Assembly: GCA_026075535.2 (NCBI GenBank)
Contig: AP026538.1
Location: 15,632,337-15,696,336 of the forward strand
Direction: 5' to 3'
DNA length: 64,000 nucleotides
DNA from: Tricholoma matsutake
Taxonomy: Eukaryota > Basidiomycota > Agaricomycetes > Agaricales > Tricholomataceae
Shown: positions 34,150-42,827 of the stretch, one piece after another
How the letters are laid out: each line of letters starts with the position of its first letter
Numbering within the stretch: the stretch's first letter is position 1
Notes under the pieces: generated by a model
What the model was told of the DNA's origin: nothing
Database searches by the model: none
Seen by the model: only the letters and a program-made list of their open reading frames with translations
Program-made: the position numbers and the translations under genes

Positions 34150-34425
34150 TCACGTAGATGTCAGCAAGTTCTCCGAAATCATATATTCTCGATAATCTGC
34201 AAACCAGTTTCTTCTAAGTACAACATCAGAACATAGTCGATCGTCAACTTCCAAGTCAACAAGCGAGGTAAGAGGTCCAGAGCCCATATTTGCATTGATA
34301 GGCAATGTGATGCGACTGTGAGAAACCTTGAGCCTCACCGCCAATTGTCGAGAGATTCTAGAGTTGGGAAACAAATCATCAAAAGTTGCGGTGACTAAAT
34401 GACCCAGAATGCGAGCTTGCGACAT
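34150..34425 (-). CDS. short ORF upstream of the Helitron A Rep gene
   Basis: ATG at 34425 opens a 91-residue frame (MSQARILGHLVTATFDDLFP ... GSGPLTSLVDLEVDDRLCSD ... LRRNWFADYREYMIS). No domain is recognised. The short hydrophobic-then-acidic DVVLRRNW ending recalls the end of retropepsin-like folds, but no D[ST]G is present. It lies 56 bp before the next ATG in the same direction and could be an upstream ORF or exon 1 of the Rep-helicase gene. Confidence 0.35.
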   Translation of the reverse strand: MSQARILGHLVTATFDDLFPNSRISRQLAVRLKVSHSRITLPINANMGSGPLTSLVDLEVDDRLCSDVVLRRNWFADYREYMISENLLTST

Positions 34426-34438
34426 AGGGATGAGGGAG

Positions 34439-34920
34439 AAAATCGTGAAAGTGAGAGTCCTTCGGATACTTAGACGCTGAAAAAAAATGATGCCGAAACA
34501 CGGCGACTTGTGTTACAAACAAAGCAATTGATCTTCATCAAAGTGACCTTGTATGTTTTTCCAGAAATATGCTGAGAAATCAATCGATCAATGAACCTAG
34601 TGAGAGTCAATGACATGGCGGCCAGAAAATCGTGAAAGCGAGAGTCCTTCGGATACTTAGACACTGAAAAAAAAAAAAATTGCCGAAACACGGACAAAAT
34701 ACTGAAAGTGTGGTCCGTGACTGATACGCTGAACAATGTAGAGCCAATACATGGCAACTTACATGAGTACAAAGGTATCCTTGTATCGCGTCAGACAAGT
34801 TGAAAAAAAACCGAAATGCCGAAACATGGCAAGTTACAAAAACAAATCAAGTGATCTTAAGTCAATACAAAAAATGCTGAGAAATCGATCGATTACTCCA
34901 ATGACGTGATTGAGCATCGG
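34439..34920 (-). repeat. tandem 175-190-bp repeats in the Helitron A leader
   Basis: Three diverged copies. Two start AAAATCGTGAAAGYGAGAGT (about 34439 and 34626) and share TCCTTCGGATACTTAGAC, an A-run and TGCCGAAACACGG. The third (from about 34800) keeps the A-run, TGCCGAAACA and the ATGCTGAGAAATC block. Their place just 5' of the Rep gene suggests promoter repeats or a subterminal array bound by the element protein. Confidence 0.7.
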
Positions 34921-35054
34921 GCGAACATGGATCTTGCGCATCCATCGTCCTCTAAAACCCACTACTAAAGTAGTGGGAATAAACAAAATTCGGCTTGATG
35001 GCTTGGCTTGAAATCAAAGCCGAGTGAATAAGTCAAGAACGGGGGATCCGATCA

Positions 35055-35188
35055 GATAATGTTGGCAGAAGACCCCTCGGCTTATGTGCCCATCCATATG
35101 CTCAAATATCCTAGTGATTTTAGGAAATTTATCTGGTATGCTATAGCCATTTTATCGAAAAACCTCGGCTGAGCCAGTGGCAACACTA
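35055..35188 (-). repeat. right inverted repeat of the 21-kb block
   Basis: Reverse complement of 14214-14347 with about nine differences by eye. Outer end TAGTGTTGCC on the minus strand. Followed outward by GACATGGC. Confidence 0.85.
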
Positions 35189-35366
35189 GACATGGCAATT
35201 GCCATGGCTGATAACATTCGCCTCTCTGTAGTGCTATTGTACTTGTAATAATACATGCATGTGCTTGTAGTTAGCTGAAGAATAATATGATGTACTTGTG
35301 ATTTTTTTGAAACGATCCGTGCAGTGTAAGAGGAGGAATCTCGTTGACACTGATTCCCAGCCAAAT

Positions 35367-35408
35367 GTTATCTGCCATGTTATCTGCCATCCGCTAAGTT
35401 ATCTGCCA
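35367..35408 (+). repeat. three copies of GTTATCTGCCA
   Basis: Copies at 35367, 35379 and 35398, about 170-210 bp upstream of the ATG of the gene at 35575. A variant (GTTATCTGACA) lies outside the left inverted repeat near 14196. Could be binding sites or remnants of a terminal repeat. Confidence 0.5.
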
Positions 35409-35574
35409 CCTGCGTTGCTCATTACCAACTACACCAATTCTCTTTTGTCATTTCTGTCTATCACTACTCTGCCACGTATCTATATACTGCTTGTCGAAAC
35501 TTCCTCAATCTGCTTTTTTCTCGTGCTACTTTGAACTTTTTTCTGAAATCTCCAGCTTGATTCGCGTAGCCGCC

Positions 35575-36420
35575 ATGTCCCACTTACCTGGTCGCCCAAA
35601 AGGCTCAAAAGATGGCCCCCGACACCCTGATGCCCTCAAACGCGGTCGGCCTATGAAAATGCATCAAAGTAAATGCAATGCAACTGATGGGGAAACCTCG
35701 GATGGTGAGTGATGTCAGATGTCATCGAATCTGCGCATAATCTTCTCATGAATGACGGCCGACTTGGAATCTACTAGACAATGACGCTGATGATGAGTAC
35801 GACGATTACTATGGCAACCTCACAATGGATGACTGGCTCCAGTTGGAACAGCTTGAGCACGAAGTGCATAGACGTGAGTTTATACTACTGGTACTGAGAC
35901 AACGCACATAACTCGTCTTTTCATTAGGTACGTCAGCAGCAGCGCCATTACTGCCATCAAGTGGCAGTGATGCAAGTCCTCTCAAGCACACTCATCGCGT
36001 AGCAGGTATGCTAATTCACTGGGTTTCGAACTTTTCATGCAGAACTGACATGTATACTTAATTGCATGCGCAGATGGCTCGATTGCCGCATCTCCGCCGC
36101 CGAGCGCTAACACAACACTCCCAGCTCTCTCAACTTCACTCCCCACCCCTAGATACATTTTCCCATCCATCTATATACCACCAAGTGACTGTAGGACATG
36201 TACAAGCTCAGTACATGGCCCCTCTCTCCTCACTCTGTCAGATTGCATGGAGCTGCCAGTTGTCATCCTGATTCGGATTCCCTTGCGGTTTCTGATTCAG
36301 ATTCTTGTAACCCCGTATTGGTTTCTTCCGATCCCGTATTTGTTTCTTCCGATCCCGTATTGGTTTCGTCTGGGCTGGAAATGTTACACGTTTCCCTGTA
36401 AAGTCGGGATGCTGAGTTAA
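35575..36420 (+). CDS. four-exon gene encoding an AT-hook-like protein, function unknown
   Basis: Exons 35575-35704, 35778-35873, 35928-36005 and 36074-36420 are separated by introns of 73, 54 and 68 bp with GTGAGT, GTGAGT and GTATGC donors and TAG, TAG and CAG acceptors. Joined, they give an uninterrupted 216-residue frame. The N-terminus PGRPKGSKDGPRHPDALKRG continues with RP, an AT-hook-like RGRP core that binds the minor groove of AT-rich DNA. An acidic segment (DADDEYDDYYGNLTMDDWLQ) and a Ser/Pro-rich region follow. The last 60 residues derive partly from a 21-bp tandem repeat and may not be coding. A TATATA at 35481 lies 94 bp upstream of the ATG. It stands just outside the 21-kb block and keeps many CpGs. 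Confidence 0.5.
36312..36374 (+). repeat. 21-bp tandem repeat, 3 units
   Basis: Three copies of CCCGTATTKGTTTCTTCCGAT, the last one diverging at its end. It lies within the predicted last exon of the gene at 35575. Confidence 0.85.
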
Positions 36421-36443
36421 ATCGTTGAGTAGAATCGGCGTAA

Positions 36444-36623
36444 GAGATTCTTGTGGCGAATTTGGTATCGTACACTTGTGAGGGTCAACTCAACACTGAA
36501 TTCCAGGGATAATACTCAGACGCACCGGTGTTTGAGATTCTTGTGGCGGATTTGGTATCGTACACTTGTGAGGGTCAACTCAACACTGAATTCCAGTGAT
36601 AATACTCAGACGCACCGGTGTTT
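36444..36623 (+). repeat. 90-bp tandem duplication
   Basis: Two 90-bp copies starting GAGATTCTTGTGGCG (36444 and 36534), with two differences by eye (GAA/GGA and AGG/AGT). A recent duplication; many CpGs intact. Confidence 0.9.
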
Positions 36624-36890
36624 TCCTAGTATTATTGAACCAATAATAAATTAGAGGTTTAACTTAAACTCAGCTCATCTCTTGAAGGTATCACGTACGA
36701 CACAACGGCCCCACGTTTCATGAGGAGGGAGTTTTGGTCGTCCTGAACACCTCTTTTTTTTACAATTTGAGCCATAATTCATGACACCGACAAAGGAAGC
36801 CACACCTTTCAACAACGTCGCTGATTGGTAGTAGATCCCTGGCATTGACTTGAAACTACGGCGGTGGTGTAAAAATTATTGCTCCGATGA

Positions 36891-37016
36891 TCAAGCACGA
36901 TAAGATACCTCGAACTCCTGGAGAGAATCGCCAGGCAGTGGTGCAGCATTTGCAGGAATGACAAAGGTAGAAGCAACGACAAGAAATGCGAAGGGGAACG
37001 TCAAGTTTGGCCGCAT
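36891..37016 (-). CDS. small protein with a signal peptide, or first exon of a secreted protein gene
   Basis: ATG at 37016 opens 41 codons with a textbook secretory signal: basic MRPNLT start, a hydrophobic core (FPFAFLVVASTFVIP) and an ANA-APLPG cleavage site. The short mature part (about 15 residues) ends at a stop, but GTATCT at the Glu codon could be a splice donor, making this exon 1 of a longer gene. A TATATACA lies 10-20 bp upstream of the ATG on the minus strand, which is close for a promoter. The region is CpG-rich compared with the surrounding repeats. There is no CaaX end, so a mating pheromone precursor is unlikely. Function unknown. Confidence 0.4.
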   Translation of the reverse strand: MRPNLTFPFAFLVVASTFVIPANAAPLPGDSLQEFEVSYRA

Positions 37017-37184
37017 GATGATATGTGTATATATGTAGTATCGAGCGCGTCTTAAACGGCAAGTGAGTAATCCAATAGAACGGAAAAGAGACCAGCTCTG
37101 ATGATTTGTCTCAGAATTCGGCCATTTTATGCTCGACACAGTACACTGAGGCCCAGAAGAGCGGCACGTTACTAGTAGAAACAA

Positions 37185-38749
37185 TCAGCCATGTGAAATT
37201 CTTGATGCGAATTGTTATGGGTATAGCTTCCATGGATACACTTTCGCTTTGAGGGCTGATGCATCGCTCGCCAAATCTGAGTCCCCTTAGAGGGGCTCTT
37301 GCTTCCTTTATAGCTTTGCGACATCAACCTCCTTCAATTTGGTGAGTAAAACTTGTTTTGTGCCAGTCAAGGAGGTGTCATGTGGTCAAATTACCATATA
37401 GGGATGGTTAGTTAGTCCAGCCCTCGAGCTGTTAAAAAAAAAATTTAGGTAGCATAATTTTGTGCCAGAGGGACACTGTCAATCTCACAAACACAGAAAC
37501 ACTAACAGGGCACATACTGTACTATTCTAACACCATATTTGCACTGAATGAAGCTGGCCCTTGGTGAATAAACATGAGCAAATATAATCTGCATTGCAGC
37601 TCATTTTATTGCTTCTACAATAACTTTCTGGCTTACTATTGGGTGAAGGTCTCATAGATAAATGATCTCAGAAGATTATTATCAAGTAATCATATTATTT
37701 AACTTGTTTTCTGGGGTATTTTACTGTGAAGAAGGAGAACAATGATAGATTTTAGGTCACATCCTAGTGCAAGCCAGAATCTTCTGGTGATCTACTTAAA
37801 TGTGTAGGATCATACTGTCATTTTTGTCACCAAAATTGAAGCTTGAAATGTGTTGTGGAAGGAATTATAGCACCTGCACACCTGCCAGGCAGTTATGTCC
37901 TGATTTCTGACTTTCAAACCACACTTGGCTTTTATTCTTGGCAGAGAAATTGTTTAAACACAGCATGTCAATATTACTTGCTATACAAATGTAAATCTAA
38001 GCTAGTTTTCAACTTGCAATAGATGGATTTCAAGAAATAGTTCAGAATTATGCATGTGACACAACCAAGAGTAAATTATTATTATCATTTTACAGACACA
38101 GGCCCTCTGAGATACTTTATCTACATCACCTTCACCCAAAGCTAAGCGAGAAAGTCATTGTGAAAGCAGCTGCAACACAAATGATACTGCAAGATGCAAA
38201 GAGTTTTTTGTCAGTGAAGATTTGTAAGCTAAATTGCTGTATTGGGAAAGTGGTTCCCACGGTTAGTTAGTTAGTTCCCCACTTCATGGCTTAAAAAATT
38301 TGACCCGGTATCCTTAATTTTTTTTCTGACACCCCCTTGGTGCCAGTGTGACCCACTCCATAACATTGAGACACTTCCGATCATCGACATAGTAAGGTTA
38401 TGCATGCCCGACCTGATTCAGATTCACCTATGGACTGGTTAGGGGTCACTTCTGAAGCTTCCCCATTAGTAGATAGATATAACAGATATGTTTGAAAGAT
38501 AACCCTATTAAAATAGCTTGTGGTGGGACCACACAGAGTTCAGTCAATAGATTTCCATGCTCATATTGCACTTGCACCTATCCTTCCCACATTACCTAAC
38601 ATAATAGTTGACATGATCCCACCACATCATGACTAGAAATATGTGCTAAATCAAGTGATATCCCTTACCCATCAATATATCCCTTGAATAAGTTCAACTT
38701 GTGATAGAATAAGAGAGAGCCCTGCCACTGCATATGCTGCTCCCACCCT
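37185..38749. other. gene-free AT-rich stretch
   Basis: No coding region, RNA gene or bounded element recognised. GGTTAGTTAGT occurs in the same orientation near 37406 and 38258, about 850 bp apart; no target duplication was found. Confidence 0.4.
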
Positions 38750-39110
38750 TCTACTGTGCCAGGTATGTTCAGAGCTAGTTCAGTTCCCATTGCATCCGTG
38801 CCCATCAGTGTCTATTTCGGCTCCTTCAGCCTGGCTCCCCTCACTCAAGGTTCAGGTACCATTAGCTCAAGCTCATCACTGGCAACCTCCACCCATCACA
38901 TGTGCCCATATTGTCCCCACCCAATCCCCCGCCTTTCTGTAGCACTGGGTATGTTCAGACCTACTTCGGTTCCTATTGCATCAATGCCTATCTGTGCCTA
39001 TTCTGGGTTCTCCCCTATAGCTATCCCTTCCCTCAGGTACAAACAGCAAAACCTTGGTTTGTGCTCATCACCAGCAACCTCCACCATGTCATCAACACCC
39101 ATCATCGCCC
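38750..39110 (+). repeat. diverged tandem duplication of about 180 bp
   Basis: Two copies begin near GGTATGTTCAGAGCTAGTTC (38762) and GGTATGTTCAGACCTACTTC (38949) and both end in CAGCAACCTCCACC-like sequence. The 184-residue open frame across them (38756-39310) has no recognisable domain and is probably incidental. Confidence 0.6.
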
Positions 39111-39660
39111 TACCCATCTGTAACGTTATGCTCTGTCTTCATCTCCATGCATGCCATTCTGCCCATTGCGAGCAACCTTGCATCCATGCTCTCTCGCTAT
39201 TTCTATGTTGTTGTACTATTGTTGGCAACTTCCACACTGCTCACTGCTGTGACCTAGGGCTGCGCACCATCCATATTATGGTCATGACCATACAACACAC
39301 AGTATGTTGACAGATACAGTTAACTGTATACCATCCATATATTTAATTTCCATAACCTCTGACAGTATGGTATGGGTACTAATATGGCCATATTACAGCT
39401 GACAGAAATATAATTATGTACAAAATTGAATATAATGGTCCTGCAGTACTATAGTCAATGATGCAGTGCAGCTGTGGACCAAGCGCATGTAAGATGAAGC
39501 TTCTTTTGAGCTAGCATCAGCACTTTGATTGTTTCTGGCCAAAGGCTTGCCTGTTGCAATGAAATTGTGTCACGACCTCCTGAAAAAACCCACTCAACAG
39601 CCACAGCAGATCCTAAGACAATGACATTAGCTGCAAAACCTTCAAGAGTAACACAGTACA

Positions 39661-42600
39661 CACCATGGGCAAAACCTAAGGCAGTGGGTACAGCAGTTGA
39701 CAGTGCCTGAATCAGTAATTATGTAATATTGCCTTTAATGAAGAATTATCACCTGACCTTCCCACAATACAAGATTAAGAATAGTGATGGATATGTTCCC
39801 ACCACCCTGATTACCACCCAATCACTGTCTCCCATGGTTGATCAACACATGTTAGTCTTGGCTAACATTGTGCTCATCATCCCCGACAATGAGCATGCTA
39901 TCCTACTCATTCCTGGCCCTTTCCCTTCGCTTTTTTTGCCAGATAACACTTATGTATGTGCATATAGTGTTAATAAGCAGTTGTTTTTGCTTTTACAGCT
40001 ACATTTAACCCATAACAAGCACTCTCCCTGTTTGAGAGGAGGAGGGGGTCTCTTCTCTTCATTTGGGGGTGTCTGTAATGCATGTATATGGCTGTATATT
40101 CATATTAATAACTAAATACATGAATGGGGAGGGTGCTGTATGAGATGGGAAGGGAAGAAATGGGGAGAAGTGACAGAATGAGGGGAGGGGTGGAGACATG
40201 CCAGGTGTCTCCTCTATAGCAATGGCGTGGAGGCCCAGATAGTGATAGGATAAGCGACTATGTACATGCATGACTGTCTACTGACTATGTGGTCACGTGA
40301 CTACTGGAGTAGGTGCCCAAACACCCTACTCCAGGGGGTACCATCTACTGGGATCTACAGCTAGAAAAATGTATGTGGAGGGTATATGGATGTATGTAGA
40401 AGTGAGGACTGATGTTGGGAGAGCTGGGGACAAGGTGCTCTCTGTCAGTGACTTGCATAGGGAGGGAGGAGAGGTGGTCACTTACTTGCATACCTAAGCC
40501 TTCCCCTTATGAAATGCACCTGGAAAGAGAGTATTATGGTCCTAATAAATGACCTGATGGACCCCCCAGAGGCCCTGCAGTTGTGAGGATAGACAGAAAA
40601 GAGCATATGTACTCAGAAAGAGATATACTTACCCTGTGAGATCCATGGGGAAAAAGTGTTCACTTTCTTTGATTCCTAGGTCTAGATAGAGGTAAAATAA
40701 AAGTCAGTAAATGTTATGACAGGGTGAGAAGATCCTGGCTCAACACAGCATGGGTTCCTCACCAGCAGAGGTGATCTTTGTTCAGCATGACTCACCCTCT
40801 GTACCTTTCATCCAAACCTCATCATAGGCATTCAGTTGGTGCCTTTGGCCTTCATTTATACCCTACAATCAATCCACATGGTCAGTACTTCATCCTACAA
40901 AGTAGGAATTTCATATCCTCACCTAACCTCCTTGTTACTCCATGCCAGCTCATGGAACTCACTAGTGGCCTTATATACAGGCATACTAATGTAGTACAAG
41001 TAAATTTAGCACCTTTGAACAGTTCATGAGTCTATAAAATAGTGGCAGATGGTCAATATATTGAGTTGGGATGTAGTCACTCTGACTCACCTAGTGTTGC
41101 CAATGGCGCGGCTCAGAGCCACGAGCCGTTGAGCCAAGCCGCTATTTTGGGCCAGCTGCATCAATAAATCGGCTCGCAGCTCAGAGCCACCCAGAGCTGC
41201 TCAAGCCATGCCCTAAGTTGCCTCAAATTCAGAGTGACTGGAGGGCTTTAAATGTTCTTAAAACACTATAAAACACTCTGTAGGAGTCCCTACTGCCATT
41301 TTGAATGCATGTTGTTATACCCTACTCCCCAGAGCCATCTCTCGAGCATGTTTTGTAATAGGTACAAGGAGATAAACATAGCCAAATAATCTCATCAAAG
41401 ATAAGATAGTCCTCACTCATAGACAACGATGTCACGTGCATTCATTGATTTCAGTCAAAAGTGGGCACTGACATTGTCACACTGTGTTTTAAAAAAAAAG
41501 GCAACCGAGGAAAGTTTTATTAAGTGTTTTTAAAAAGAACTGTGCAAACCAAATTTGAACTAAGGAATGAGTGACAGAGGAGTATTGCTTGCAAAGTCAG
41601 CAGTCCATCAAAAATCACTCACAAAAGAGTCCCAATCAAAACATTGACTTCCATAACAAAATCCTATACTCCTCCTGCAAAACTCGCACAGTGCCCACCA
41701 GGTTTTGGTAGAACCTTCCTGATATGAAGATAAACCTTTCCTCAGAGCCATATTCTGTAAAAAGGCCTCCAAACATTGTTCACAGGTGAGATGGGTGTGA
41801 AATTGTTGATTCACATGACGTTGTTGTGTATGTGTGAGGACTATCTTACTGATCTGTGCAAAACTCAATAGTATGACTTGTTTCTTTTGTAATAATAGTC
41901 TACACAACCTATTTGACCATTAAAATACATAACTGAAGCATAAATACAACTCAGATTGCAAGCCCACAACTTTGGGCAATCTCAATTGGCTTAGCTGGCT
42001 CAGAACTGCTCAGGGTGACTCAGCACCATTTTGATCAGCTCAAGTGCCTGAGCCACACCACAGGCAAGCCGAGCTGAGCCATGGCATCACTAGACTCACC
42101 CAAGGCCTATAGAGCTTCTATATCTCAATTTAGTACAGAGATAATGGTATAATTTTGTATCAATACATATTCACTGGAGTTGTAGACCATTCCGATAGGA
42201 GGTGAGGCCATAGGATGCACGAGAGAGAGAGTTGAACCAAGTAGTCCCAACAAGGCAATAATCTGAAGATAACTCAGCAGTGTCTCAATGTGCTTCTAAT
42301 TGGAAAGCAGGAGTGAATAGAGGCAAGTTGATTCCTTAGACTGCAAGAGGATAAATGTTGATCTGTGGAGGAATGAGGACAAGATACTCAGGAAAGTGTT
42401 GATCGACCATTACAGACACCCCCAAATGAAGAGAAGAGACCCCCTCCTCCTCTCAAACAGGGAGAGTGCTTGTTATGGGTTAAATGTAGCTGTAAAAGCA
42501 AAAACAACTGCTTATTAACACTATATGCACATACATAAGTGTTATCTGGCAAAAAAAGCGAAGGGAAAGGGCCAGGAATGAGTAGAATAGCATGCTCATT

Positions 42601-42827
42601 GTTGGGGATGATGAGCACAATGTTAGCCAAGACTAGCGCATGTTGATCAACCATGGGAGACAGTGATCAGGTGGTAATCGGGGTGGTGGGAACATATCCA
42701 TCACTATTCTTAATCTTGTATTGTGGGAAGGTCAGGTGATAATTCTTCATTAAAGGCAATATTACATAATTACTGATTCAGGCACTGTCAACTGCCATAC
42801 CCACTGCCTTAGGTTTTGCCCATGGTG
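39661..42827. mobile_element. palindromic transposon P2, related to P1
   Basis: Inverted repeats of about 430 bp (39661-40085 against 42400-42827) start CACCATGGGCAAAACCTAAG on both strands. The left arm continues with sequence homologous to the P1 left arm up to the centre, while most of the right arm is missing. Flanks ACAGTACA and ACAGCACC match at six of eight positions, a possible decayed 8-bp duplication. It interrupts the hAT transposase gene just before the SAVAVE block and is itself interrupted by a 1001-bp element. No transposase is encoded. Confidence 0.75.
41092..42092. mobile_element. 1001-bp non-autonomous hAT-like element in P2
   Basis: Begins TAGTGTTGCCAATGGCGCGG and ends GCTGAGCCATGGCATCACTA, imperfect terminal inverted repeats rich in GGCTC/GAGCC. 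A perfect 8-bp duplication GACTCACC flanks it (41084-41091 and 42093-42100). A 99-residue minus-strand frame inside (41608-41907) shows no transposase motif. Confidence 0.9.

Larger units (their letters stand above)
14214..35188. mobile_element. 21-kb block bounded by long inverted repeats and carrying Helitron genes
   Basis: The ends start TAGTGTTGCCACTGGCTCAG on both strands. About 135 bp (14214-14347 against 35055-35188) are near identical. Further in, the two sides diverge but each carries the same hairpin, CACTACTTTWGTAGTG (14416-14431 and 34958-34977). Flanking GACATGG (14203-14209, three bases from the repeat; 35189-35195) could be a partial target duplication. Inside lie a minus-strand cargo gene, a Rep-helicase gene and its repeat-rich leader; retroelement G2 was inserted later. 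Without G2 the block would be about 11.3 kb. Whether it is one mobile unit or a Helitron between two inverted copies of a short element is not settled. Confidence 0.5.

Noticed and set aside
14214..35188. Simple Helitron ends (5'-TC and CTAG-3') as the final answer
   Set aside because: The flanking bases are not the A and T expected of canonical Helitron targets and the 135-bp inverted repeats are atypical. Kept only as an alternative.
38756..39310. 184-residue plus-strand ORF as a gene
   Set aside because: It spans a diverged tandem duplication, is Ser/Pro/Cys-rich with no domain, and has no clear promoter or introns.
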